From positions 1 to 11,967 of the forward strand of contig CALIGP010000074.1 in NCBI GenBank assembly GCA_938021455.1: DNA of 11,967 nucleotides. Reading direction: 5' to 3'. The translations under genes and the position numbers were made by a program. Origin of the DNA: an uncultured Lewinella sp. (GTDB taxonomy: Bacteria > Bacteroidota > Bacteroidia > Chitinophagales > Saprospiraceae). Below the pieces are notes generated by a model that did not search any database, had not been told where the DNA came from, and was given only the letters and a program-made list of their open reading frames with translations. Every line of letters starts with the position of its first letter. Within the stretch, counting starts at the first letter, position 1. Below are positions 1 through 6,314 of this stretch, piece after piece.

Positions 1-1
1 A

Positions 2-1129
2 AACCGGGTGTTAGGAGGAGGCATTGTGCCGGGCAGTATCGTTCTCTTCGGCGGCCAACCAGGAATCGGTAAGTCGACCCTGCTATTACAGCTGGCGTTG
101 AAAATCGGGAGAAAGGTGCTCTACGTTTCCGGCGAAGAATCTGAACAGCAGATCAAGATGCGCGCCGATCGGCTGGGAGGCGACAAGCGACAGTGTTACC
201 TACTTACGGAGACGAACACCAGCAAGGTCCTGCAACACGCCGCTGACGTAAAGCCAGAACTGTTGATCATCGACTCCATCCAAACCCTGGCCAGCCCGCA
301 CGTAGACAGTATGGCCGGCACGGTAAGCCAGGTCCGGGAATGTGCGGCGGAGCTGCAACGCTTCGCTAAAGAGTCAGGTATCCCGACTTTCATTATCGGG
401 CACATTACCAAGGAAGGCTCTATCGCTGGACCTAAGTTACTGGAGCATATCGTTGATGCCGTCCTCCAGTTTGAGGGCGATCGCAACTACACTTACCGAA
501 TTCTCCGGACGCTGAAAAACCGCTTTGGCAGTACTGATGAGCTAGGTATTTATCAAATGGATAGTAACGGCCTGCGCGAGGTCTCTAACCCCAGCGAGCT
601 CTTGCTCAGTGAACGCGACGAAGACCTTTCCGGCTCCGCCGTCTGCGCTACGGTGGAAGGCATGCGACCAATGCTGGTGGAGGTCCAGGGCTTGGTGAGT
701 GCTGCCGTGTACGGCAATCCGCAGCGTACTTCTACGGGCTATGACTCTAAGCGCCTTAATATGCTGTTGGCGGTATTGGAAAAACGAGCGGGCCTGCCCT
801 TGGGAACTCAGGATGTATTTCTCAACATCGCTGGTGGCTTGAAGGTCGATGATCCGGCGATGGACCTCTCGATCGTCTCCGCACTATTGTCCAGCGCAAT
901 GGATGTGACCGTCCCGCCAGATGTATGCTTCGCTGGCGAAGTGGGCCTCAGCGGCGAGATCCGTGCCGTCACCCGCATCGAACAGCGGATTGCGGAGGCG
1001 GATCGACTCGGCTTCAAGCGTATCTACGTCAGTAAATACAATACTAAAGGATTGGACCCGGATCGGTACGGTATCCGGATTATTACCCTGGCTACGGTAC
1101 GGGAGTTGTATGAGGCTTTGTTTGCTTAG
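2..1129 (+). CDS. radA: DNA repair protein RadA (Sms), 5' end missing
   Basis: RadA is a RecA-like ATPase that helps process recombination intermediates and drives branch migration in homologous recombination, in the cytoplasm. The reading frame is open from base 2 and enters the window inside the ATPase domain. Counting from the codon at base 8, there is a Walker A motif GQPGIGKST (residues 16-24), a Walker B strand LLIIDS (85-90), the RadA-specific KNRFG motif (170-174) and a C-terminal Lon-like fold (about 200-373, containing DDPAMDLSIV). The GTG at base 8 is an internal valine, not a start. The missing N-terminus, about 75-80 residues in the family, should carry the four-cysteine zinc finger. 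The stop overlaps the stop of the opposite-strand gene. Family assignment is very secure. Confidence 0.97.
   Translation, partial: NRVLGGGIVPGSIVLFGGQPGIGKSTLLLQLALKIGRKVLYVSGEESEQQIKMRADRLGGDKRQCYLLTETNTSKVLQHAADVKPELLIIDSIQTLASPHVDSMAGTVSQVRECAAELQRFAKESGIPTFIIGHITKEGSIAGPKLLEHIVDAVLQFEGDRNYTYRILRTLKNRFGSTDELGIYQMDSNGLREVSNPSELLLSERDEDLSGSAVCATVEGMRPMLVEVQGLVSAAVYGNPQRTSTGYDSKRLNMLLAVLEKRAGLPLGTQDVFLNIAGGLKVDDPAMDLSIVSALLSSAMDVTVPPDVCFAGEVGLSGEIRAVTRIEQRIAEADRLGFKRIYVSKYNTKGLDPDRYGIRIITLATVRELYEALFA
1126..1129. other. Convergent stop-codon overlap
   Basis: The radA stop TAG occupies 1127-1129, and the minus-strand gene's stop TAA reads from 1128 to 1126. The two reading frames therefore share their last bases, with no room for a terminator between them. 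Each transcript must end inside, or run antisense through, the other gene. Confidence 0.9.
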
Positions 1130-2403
1130 CCCTCATCAAAATCTCCCCCATCCACCACCTCCATCACGTAGACTTCCCATCCACGCCCGCTGGCCTGTAG
1201 CGCTCGGAACTGAGTGGCATCGCCCGTAGACGCGTAGATAAACTGCTGAATGGCCTCACCGCGGCTCCCCATGTAGCGGGTGCCGGTTTGTTCGTCACGT
1301 GGGTAATAGCGGTCACTACCGTTTTCGAAGCGGCTGGGGTGGCGGGTCCCCGTAAACTCCAACGCAGCGACTTCATTGTCGTCAAGGCGGCGTTCTTGGA
1401 AATAATTCCAGCGGCCGCGTTCGTGCTGAGCATAAAAGTAACGGGCCTTATCTCCATTACCGGGGCGCAGCTCAAACTGACGGCCAAAGTCGATGTGGTC
1501 ATCATCGAAGTCGATCTGGGCGGAGCGGCCAACAGTATGGCCTTCACTTAAGAATCGGACACCGCTTCCTTCGGCCGCACGGTACATGGCGAAGACGAAG
1601 TCATGCTCCGGCTCCGGTAGTGGCCGGGCTCCGGTAGGGGAGGAGCGGAAGAAATCATCGTCCCGTGGTGGAGCAGAACCAGCAGACGAACGGGAGCTGG
1701 GCGCGGACGCGGGTGCAGTGGGTGTTGTAGGCGCAGAGGAACCCTCTTTGTTAGTACGTCTCCCAACTTCTGCCAGCATCTTTTCTTCCATCAACTCCAT
1801 TTTGCTCACCATAGCAGCGGGCATCCACTTTTTGAGCTTATCCATCTTTTCAAGACTGGCCTTCATCTGCTCTAAGTCCAGCTTGTCAAACCCACCTTCA
1901 GATAGATCAAAGCTGGTATCATTGTCAATGTTGAGGTAAGCCTCGATGGTCGTTTCGAGCTCTTGTAGTATTTGGCGATCCTGCTCAGTTTTGATGAGCT
2001 TTACCTCCACTCCGGTATCCAACTTAGCCATCAGGTTATAGGTAGGCTGGTCGTTTATTTTTACACCGCTCTTTCCAACGTACAATTGCACCAGCGCCCG
2101 CGCCGGAATATTCTGCTCCTTTGTGAACGGCCACGGAATCGGCCCGTGCTTCATCCGTAAGTTGCTACGATCAACCGTAATGGTGGTTTTATTCAGGAAG
2201 CGTGTTAGTGTAAACCAGGCCAGAAAAATGCCCACCAATAAATGAATACTGATGAAAAGGCCTGCTCCCGTAAAGAGGAAAACCAAGACAATAGCATTCC
2301 AGAAAACGGCGGCGAAGAGTAAGCCCCACATCGCCCGGGTTCGCCAGGGGTAGGAGATGATTAATCTGCCGGAATCACGGGAAATGTCAAGTTTGTTAGC
2401 CAT
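1126..2403 (-). CDS. Two-helix membrane protein with PH-like region and DUF4178-like C-terminus, function unknown
   Basis: I do not recognise a named function. From the ATG at 2403 the protein has 425 residues. A hydrophobic hairpin spans about residues 25-70. A beta-rich stretch (about 72-160, with TITVDRSNLRMKHGPIPW) resembles a bacterial PH-like domain. A charged helical part follows (about 165-215), then a Pro/Ala/Ser/Thr-rich linker (about 216-265) and a Trp/Tyr-rich globular C-terminus (about 266-425). The RWNYFQERRLDDNEVAALEF segment recalls DUF4178-type proteins, but weakly. Both ends probably face the cytoplasm. I chose ATG 2403 over GTG 2427 because a TAAGTTTG -7 element ends exactly on that GTG. 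The linker contains a copy of the dispersed GC-rich repeat. The stop overlaps the radA stop. Confidence 0.75.
   Translation of the reverse strand: MANKLDISRDSGRLIISYPWRTRAMWGLLFAAVFWNAIVLVFLFTGAGLFISIHLLVGIFLAWFTLTRFLNKTTITVDRSNLRMKHGPIPWPFTKEQNIPARALVQLYVGKSGVKINDQPTYNLMAKLDTGVEVKLIKTEQDRQILQELETTIEAYLNIDNDTSFDLSEGGFDKLDLEQMKASLEKMDKLKKWMPAAMVSKMELMEEKMLAEVGRRTNKEGSSAPTTPTAPASAPSSRSSAGSAPPRDDDFFRSSPTGARPLPEPEHDFVFAMYRAAEGSGVRFLSEGHTVGRSAQIDFDDDHIDFGRQFELRPGNGDKARYFYAQHERGRWNYFQERRLDDNEVAALEFTGTRHPSRFENGSDRYYPRDEQTGTRYMGSRGEAIQQFIYASTGDATQFRALQASGRGWEVYVMEVVDGGDFDEG
1699..1722 (+). repeat. Dispersed GC-rich repeat, copy A (inside coding linker)
   Basis: The plus strand reads GGGCGCGGACGC followed by GGGTGCAGTGGG. 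It matches copy D at 11321-11346 in about 21 of 24 bases and also resembles copies B and C. On the minus strand it encodes part of the Pro/Ala/Ser linker of the 1126-2403 gene. Chance similarity in a GC-rich low-complexity linker cannot be fully excluded. Confidence 0.5.
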
Positions 2404-2426
2404 GGGTAAGAATGTGTGCTGGTTCA

Positions 2427-2434
2427 CAAACTTA
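2427..2434 (-). promoter_or_regulatory. -7 promoter element for the 1126-2403 gene
   Basis: The minus strand reads TAAGTTTG, an exact fit to the Bacteroidota TAnnTTTG element, 23 bases upstream of ATG 2403. A TTTG lies further upstream at 2450-2453 and could be the -33 element, although the spacing is about five bases shorter than usual. The element ends on the alternative GTG at 2427, which argues for the ATG start. Confidence 0.55.
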
Positions 2435-2464
2435 ATACCGAATGAGGGACAAACATTACCCTAT

Positions 2465-2545
2465 GGAGTCAAATAGTCAAAATAGTCAAGCAGTCAAATA
2501 GTAGCTACCGCACAGGGATGCTCGCTCCGCTCGTTACCAGCGTTA
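2465..2545 (+). repeat. Diverged inverted copy of the 90-bp repeat, with AGTC octamers
   Basis: Units AGTCAAAT, AGTCAAAAT, AGTCAAGC and AGTCAAAT (2467-2499) lead into AGTAGCTACCGC (2500-2511). The reverse complement of the 90-bp unit has the same architecture: AGTCAAGC, AGTCAGAG, AGTCAAGA, AGTCAAAG, then AGTAGCTGCCGC. The rest (2512-2545) is only loosely similar. This stretch therefore faces the two later copies as an inverted relative. Confidence 0.65.
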
Positions 2546-2570
2546 CAAATTTACTCCCTGACTCTCTTAC

Positions 2571-2750
2571 TTCCCTCCAGCTGCGAAGCAGCGTGAAATG
2601 TTCTTGCGGCAGCTACTCTTTGACTTCTTGACTCTCTGACTGCTTGACTCCCTCCCTCCCTTCCCTCCAGCTGCGAAGCAGCGTGAAATGTTCTTGCGGC
2701 AGCTACTCTTTGACTTCTTAACTCTCTGACTGCTTGACTCCTTAACTCCC
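2571..2750. repeat. 90-bp direct tandem repeat, two copies
   Basis: Copy 1 (2571-2660) and copy 2 (2661-2750) both start TTCCCTCCAGCTGCGAAGCA and differ at about four of 90 positions (2630/2720 and three near the ends). Each contains a hairpin (GCTGC-GAA-GCAGC) and a run of TGAC-led octamers. Bases 2551-2570 resemble the tail of a further, truncated copy. The near identity points to recent duplication. Confidence 0.95.
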
Positions 2751-2753
2751 CCC

Positions 2754-3797
2754 CTACACACTAGGGTCTGGCCACCGTTGCTGCACCGCCTCCAGGTCCT
2801 GAAGTATTTCTTCGGATAAGCTTAGTTCGACGCTGTCAATGTTTGTCTTCAGTTGGTCCAGGCTCGTTGCACCAATGATGTTGCTATGGTTGAAATCCCG
2901 GTCATTGACAAAAGCCAAGGCCATTTTGGTCATACTAACACCATGCTTTCGGGCCACCTCAGCATAAGCTTTAGTGGCTTCCATTGCATTGTCATTACTG
3001 TAGCGGGTGTACTGTGGGAAAACGTTCAGGCGGGCATCTTTGCGGGCGGAGCCGTCGAGGTACTTACCCGTCAGCCGACCCATCCCGAGGGGGGAATAGG
3101 GAAAGCCGGCGATGTTCTCGCGCAGGCAAACCTCCGCTAATCCCACTTCAAATCCTCGACTAAGTAAGCTGTAAGGGTTTTGAATGCTGACGGGTCTTGG
3201 TAAGCCATTGATGTCTGCCAGGTGTAGCACCCGCATCACGCCCCAGGGGGTTTCATTACTCAAGCCCCAATGCTTAATCGTTCCAGCTTTGATCAGCGCG
3301 TCCATTTTGGTTAGAATCTCTAGAAAATTATCCTCCCATTCATCGTTGCTTATGCTGTGGGTGCCGCGTGTGCCAAAGAAATTTACCTTCCGCGCCGGCC
3401 AGTGTAGCTGGTAAAGATCAAGGTAGTCTGTTTGAAGTCTCTCTAAAGACCCACCTAGTGCCTCATCGATTTGCGCTGATGAAAAGCCGAGATTGCCATT
3501 CCTAATGTGAGTGGCGAAAGCTGCCGGACCAGCGATCTTCGAAGCCATAAAAACGTCCTTTCGCTTTCCCGTCGCTTTAAACCAGCGACCAATGATGGTT
3601 TCCGTTTTCCCCCAGGTCTCTGCCGTGCTGGGCACAGCGTACAACTCGGCGGCATCGAAGGCATTGACCCCCCGCTCCACGGCGTAGTCCATCTGCGCGT
3701 GGCCTTCGGCCTCGGTATTCTGTCCTCCCCAGGTCATGGTTCCCAAGGTTACTTTACTGATGTTGAAACCGGTGGTGCCGAAAGAATTATAGCGCAT
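2754..3797 (-). CDS. tas: NADP(H)-dependent aldo/keto reductase, Tas-like
   Basis: This is a cytoplasmic (alpha/beta)8-barrel oxidoreductase expected to reduce aldehydes or ketones with NADPH; the natural substrate cannot be read from sequence. From ATG 3797 it has 347 residues, the normal length. The aldo/keto reductase tetrad is present: D48, Y53, K87 and H132 (in YQLHWP). Long stretches match what I recall of E. coli Tas, including LGTMTWGGQN near the start, RLQTDYLDLYQ, IQNPYSLLSRGFEVGLAEV and LGATSLDQLKTNI. I preferred ATG 3797 to the TTG at 3854 because family members begin at this MRYNSFGTTG position. An AT-rich leader precedes it, with no Shine-Dalgarno. It is transcribed away from the ECF sigma gene. 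Assignment to the family is secure; equivalence to Tas is inferred. Confidence 0.93.
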   Translation of the reverse strand: MRYNSFGTTGFNISKVTLGTMTWGGQNTEAEGHAQMDYAVERGVNAFDAAELYAVPSTAETWGKTETIIGRWFKATGKRKDVFMASKIAGPAAFATHIRNGNLGFSSAQIDEALGGSLERLQTDYLDLYQLHWPARKVNFFGTRGTHSISNDEWEDNFLEILTKMDALIKAGTIKHWGLSNETPWGVMRVLHLADINGLPRPVSIQNPYSLLSRGFEVGLAEVCLRENIAGFPYSPLGMGRLTGKYLDGSARKDARLNVFPQYTRYSNDNAMEATKAYAEVARKHGVSMTKMALAFVNDRDFNHSNIIGATSLDQLKTNIDSVELSLSEEILQDLEAVQQRWPDPSV

Positions 3798-4128
3798 AAA
3801 TTGATAGTTTGGATTTTTGGTTCGTTGGTCTTTAGGTGCCGGGCAATCTAACAATAGAGGTTGCCGGTGAGAGAAGGTTTACCGGCAGAAGAAGGTTCAT
3901 TGCCTAGACCGTACGAAGGGGCTACTTCGCTCACTTTTTACCTCTGCCAAAAAAAAGTGAACTTTTTTATCCATTCTGCAACTTTCCCCGAAACTCCCGA
4001 CATTTACCCCCCGTAACAACCTATAACGTAAACATACTCATCGACCCTTTACCGGGCTTTGGGTGCAGTCGGGAGGCGGATATCCGTGAAACTCCGTCAA
4101 GCCGGCACAAACTCCGAAAGGAACAATC
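3798..4128. other. Divergent intergenic region between reductase and sigma factor
   Basis: This 331-base spacer must hold promoters for both flanking genes, but I see no clear TAnnTTTG element on either strand. It contains a 7-bp stem (TGCCGGT 3862-3868 with ACCGGCA 3881-3887), a 9-bp A/T-rich stem (3931-3960) and a perfect palindrome CGGATATCCG (4077-4086) 42 bases before the sigma start. The lack of a housekeeping promoter before the sigma gene would fit transcription by an alternative sigma factor, but this is speculative. Confidence 0.6.
3931..3960. repeat. A/T-rich inverted repeat
   Basis: TCACTTTTT (3931-3939) pairs with AAAAAGTGA (3952-3960) around a 12-base loop and is followed by ACTTTTTT. 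It resembles a weak terminator, yet it lies between divergent genes where no transcript is expected to end. It may instead be a structured leader for the reductase or a dispersed element. Confidence 0.4.
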
Positions 4129-4131
4129 ATG
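4112..4131 (+). promoter_or_regulatory. Shine-Dalgarno-like site of the ECF sigma gene
   Basis: AAAGGA (4118-4123) sits five to six bases before the ATG at 4129. Most other starts in this window lack such a sequence, so it stands out and supports this start. Confidence 0.55.
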
Positions 4132-4707
4132 ACTCGAAATCCCCGCGAAAACATTTTCGAACAAGAAATGCTGGAACACTATGCAGTAGTGTTCAACTTT
4201 CTCTCCCGCATGTGCGGTAACGGCGCAGATGCCGCTGACCTAGTGCAGGAAACTTTTGCGCGGGCTTACGTCAAGATTGATCAGTACGAACCCGGAACCA
4301 ACGCCCGCGCATGGCTCTTCCGCCTGGCCAAGAACCTTTTCATCAACGAGTACCGCAAGAAGACGCGTCGGGGTGAAACGGAACTGGACGAGCGGGTAGC
4401 CTACAACCGTCGCGATGAAGGCCATTCTATGGCTGGCTTCGCCGACCTCCGTATTGCCGGAGCGATGGACCAGGACTTCTCCGATCCCATCGTGAAAGCG
4501 ATGACTTTCCTGAAGGACGACCAGCGCGCCATTATCATTATGGCCGATCTGTACGACTTCAGCGAAAAGGAAATTGCCAAGGCAATGGACATGAACCTTA
4601 ACACGGTAAAGTCCACCACCCGCCGGGCACGTCTGGCGCTCATCGAGCGACTCTCGGGTTACGCTGAAAATACCTATGGTATCGTCAACACACGAAACTT
4701 GGGTTAA
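4129..4707 (+). CDS. ECF-family RNA polymerase sigma factor
   Basis: This sigma-70 family, group 4 factor directs RNA polymerase to a dedicated promoter set, in the cytoplasm. It has 192 residues, typical for the family. Region 2 spans about residues 14-80, with NGADAADLVQETFARAY (31-47, the DLVQETF core contact helix) and the ARAWLFRLAKNLFINEYRKK segment (59-78) that contributes to promoter melting and -10 recognition. A charged linker (about 80-120) follows, then region 4 (about 122-176) with a helix-turn-helix (FSEKEIAKAMDMNLNTVKS, 144-162) for -35 recognition. No fused anti-sigma domain is present. The next gene, past a strong terminator, encodes an unrelated 81-aa protein rather than a recognisable anti-sigma factor, so how this factor is controlled is open. 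Family is certain; regulon unknown. Confidence 0.95.
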   Translation: MTRNPRENIFEQEMLEHYAVVFNFLSRMCGNGADAADLVQETFARAYVKIDQYEPGTNARAWLFRLAKNLFINEYRKKTRRGETELDERVAYNRRDEGHSMAGFADLRIAGAMDQDFSDPIVKAMTFLKDDQRAIIIMADLYDFSEKEIAKAMDMNLNTVKSTTRRARLALIERLSGYAENTYGIVNTRNLG

Positions 4708-4722
4708 TTTAACTAACATTCT

Positions 4723-4757
4723 ATGCCACCCCGCGAAAAATAGCTGCGGGGTGGCAT
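4723..4757 (+). terminator. Rho-independent terminator after the sigma gene
   Basis: ATGCCACCCCGC (4723-4734) and GCGGGGTGGCAT (4746-4757) form a perfect 12-bp stem with an 11-base loop, followed by a T-rich stretch that includes TTTTTT a few bases later. It lies 15 bases after the sigma stop and 45 bases before the 81-aa gene, so it should end or attenuate transcription between them. Confidence 0.92.
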
Positions 4758-4802
4758 TTTACGCTTTATTGCTTTTTTCATCTCTTCACTAAATAAGTTA
4801 CC

Positions 4803-5048
4803 ATGTCTTTTAACAGTCGCAAACCTCAAACGAAGAATCATCGTACCCCTGAAGTAGCGGACCGTGAACCGGAATGTCCGGTAGGAGAAAGCCTTGACTT
4901 ATCGATAGACCCCAGAACAGGGGACCTTCAAAACCTGGATACCTATAAAGTTTTTATGAAGCGGAACTTAAAATGGCAAGCGCCGCCGGCTGACCTACTA
5001 GCCAACATTCATGCCCGTATTGACCGCATTAAAGCTGGAGAAGAGTAA
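4803..5048 (+). CDS. 81-aa hypothetical protein downstream of the ECF sigma factor
   Basis: I do not recognise this family. The first 40 residues are polar and probably disordered (one cysteine, C25, in REPECPVG). The C-terminal half (about 46-80) looks folded or helical, with the pattern YKVFMKRNLKWQAPPADLLANIHARIDRI. There is no signal peptide or membrane helix, so it should be cytoplasmic. It follows the ECF sigma gene on the same strand after the terminator, with an AT-rich leader and no clear Shine-Dalgarno. A sigma-associated regulator is one possibility, but nothing in the sequence proves it. The composition and even codon use suggest a real gene; confidence in its existence is fair and in its function none. 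Confidence 0.68.
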   Translation: MSFNSRKPQTKNHRTPEVADREPECPVGESLDLSIDPRTGDLQNLDTYKVFMKRNLKWQAPPADLLANIHARIDRIKAGEE

Positions 5049-5114
5049 AGCAATTGAAAATATCATCGTACCCAAATAATTTGGGCGTGATCCGAGTGCA
5101 TTTTAGAACAAATA

Positions 5115-5174
5115 GCTCATGGGAAGACCTCTGATAGTAAGTAAATTATCACGTTTACCCTTTCCCAAATGAGC
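5115..5174. repeat. Nested inverted repeat, possible structured RNA
   Basis: The outer stem pairs GCTCAT (5115-5120) with ATGAGC (5169-5174) and GGGAA (5121-5125) with TTCCC (5162-5166), with a two-base bulge. An inner stem pairs TGATA (5132-5136) with TATCA (5147-5151). The two-level arrangement is visible by eye; its function is unknown. Confidence 0.4.
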
Positions 5175-5225
5175 AATGCCGCCAAGCATCCATCAATGGG
5201 TGCCCCACCTCGTATACGTTTCTTA

Positions 5226-5243
5226 CGACCAGCCTGCTGGTCG
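5226..5243. repeat. Strong 8-bp hairpin downstream of porD
   Basis: CGACCAGC and GCTGGTCG flank a two-base loop (CT). It lies about 40 bases beyond the porD stop in the direction of transcription. It may mark the 3' end of the bamD-porD transcript, but there is no T-run, so it is a poor intrinsic terminator. Confidence 0.45.
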
Positions 5244-5285
5244 CGTAAATTCCTGCGCAATGGATTTTGTACTACCGCGAAGAAA

Positions 5286-6287
5286 CTATTGCTTTCGCCG
5301 TGTGCTCCGGCTAACGGGTGCACGGCTGGCCGTTGGCCGACGTACCGCGCCCGATGAACGGATACCGCGGTAAGAGCCGGACTGGGAAGGATCTATACGA
5401 CTCATCGCTGAGATGACCGTATTCTGCTCCACTCCCGTTGACCCTTTGTAAATTTCAATGATTTCCTCTCGCTTAGCGTCGACAAATGCTTGGACGTAAA
5501 CGGAAGAGGGGTAAGCCTGATTCGCTTTTTGAGCGTCTTCGATGGCCAGCGTAATGTTGCTTCTGGCGGAGACTACATCCGTTATCATCATGTCCAGCCC
5601 AAGGCGGTGGTAATTGTAGTAAGCCCGGCGAAGTGGTAGCATACGCGGGCTCAGAACGTTCTCCATCAGGTAGTACCGGTTACGGCTTTTATTGCCCGAG
5701 CGCCAGCCCTGAGTTGAGCTAACTTCGGTTGGGAGTCGGTTATACAACTCCTGGGCCTTATCAAAATAAGGTTGTCCGCCAAGTGGGGAAAAAGTATCGT
5801 AGTCAAGGCCCACAATCATAAAACTGTAGAAAGCCAAAATGTGTCCCAAGTCGCTCGCATAGCTTTGCTCGGAGTAAATAATTCCTTCTCCTTGCCGATA
5901 GGTGAAGTTGATAAACTTATCTTGGGTGTTCAGCACTGGCGTCCGCTCGGACGTACCAAAAACCGGGCGCTGGCTCTGCAGAGCAAGCGTTCCTTTGTAC
6001 TGATCAGGGATGGGCTTACTGGTGCCGTTGGCTTCCTCGAAAACTTCACTAATCGTGAGAAACAGGGTGGCTTCAATACGTTCCTCTTCCTCGAACTTAT
6101 CGTCCGTCCAGACCTGCCCACGCAGAAAAGTGAAGATGTCTTTCTCGAGAGAACCGAAAATACGCTTGTCCGTTTGGACGATCTGGTCGGTGTTGACGTT
6201 GATCGTCCAATCGATTTCGCTCTGGGCGCTGACGCAGGTGCAAAGTAAAAGGACAAAAGAGCAGAGTAGGGTAGACCGTAAGTTCAT
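5286..6287 (-). CDS. porD: PorD/DUF4835 family exported protein (type IX secretion associated)
   Basis: This is a periplasmic or envelope protein of the DUF4835 family. Members are annotated as PorD, a protein associated with the type IX secretion system; its molecular role is not known to me. It has 333 residues. A signal peptide is clear (MNLRSTLLCSFVLLLCTCVSA, cleavage likely after A21, before QSEIDW). The mature part starts with the family-typical pattern QSEIDWTINVNTDQI and continues with EEERIEATLFLTISEVFE, VLNTQDKFINFTYRQGEGI and a helical second half with NRYYLMENVLSPRMLPLRRAYY. It ends in an Arg/Ser-rich tail (about 297-333) that looks disordered. Its start lies 27 bases after the coaBC stop, so it is in the same operon. 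In many Bacteroidota recN comes next (from memory); here it does not. Family assignment is strong; the PorD role follows from family naming. Confidence 0.88.
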   Translation of the reverse strand: MNLRSTLLCSFVLLLCTCVSAQSEIDWTINVNTDQIVQTDKRIFGSLEKDIFTFLRGQVWTDDKFEEEERIEATLFLTISEVFEEANGTSKPIPDQYKGTLALQSQRPVFGTSERTPVLNTQDKFINFTYRQGEGIIYSEQSYASDLGHILAFYSFMIVGLDYDTFSPLGGQPYFDKAQELYNRLPTEVSSTQGWRSGNKSRNRYYLMENVLSPRMLPLRRAYYNYHRLGLDMMITDVVSARSNITLAIEDAQKANQAYPSSVYVQAFVDAKREEIIEIYKGSTGVEQNTVISAMSRIDPSQSGSYRGIRSSGAVRRPTASRAPVSRSTRRKQ

Positions 6288-6314
6288 TCCGTAATTGTTG
6301 TAGGGATGGGGAGC

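Larger units (their letters stand above)
2404..2753. other. Repeat-rich intergenic spacer
   Basis: This 350-base stretch between two minus-strand genes holds the promoter element at 2427-2434, an AGTC octamer array in plus orientation (2467-2511), its probable diverged inverted partner, and a 90-bp tandem duplication (2571-2750). The open frame across the repeat (about 2567-2761) merely repeats itself in protein and is not a credible gene. Confidence 0.8.
5049..5285. other. Convergent intergenic region with several hairpins
   Basis: This 237-base region lies between the 3' ends of the 81-aa gene and porD and has no credible gene. It holds CCCAAAT-A-ATTTGGG (5071-5085), a nested structure at 5115-5174, GCATCCAT/ATGGGTGC (5186-5203, one wobble pair) and an 8-bp stem CGACCAGC/GCTGGTCG (5226-5243). 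None is followed by a long T-run on either strand. They may serve as weak bidirectional terminators or transcript-stabilising ends. Confidence 0.6.

Noticed and set aside
2571..2750. Possible CRISPR array
   Set aside because: There are only two 90-bp copies that abut directly, with no short repeats separated by unique spacers and no cas genes.
2567..2761. 64-aa minus-strand reading frame with internal repeat
   Set aside because: It is a translation of the two 90-bp DNA copies and overlaps the end of the reductase gene; the peptide is simple Ser/Lys-rich sequence with no support as a protein.
3959..3975. GAACTT as a -35 element for ECF autoregulation
   Set aside because: The only TCTG-like -10 partner is about ten bases away, too close for an RpoE-type promoter (about 16), and it lies far from the gene start.
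5117..5373. Three overlapping short frames between the 81-aa gene and porD
   Set aside because: They overlap one another and the 3' end of porD on both strands, and none has a coding pattern or ribosome site.
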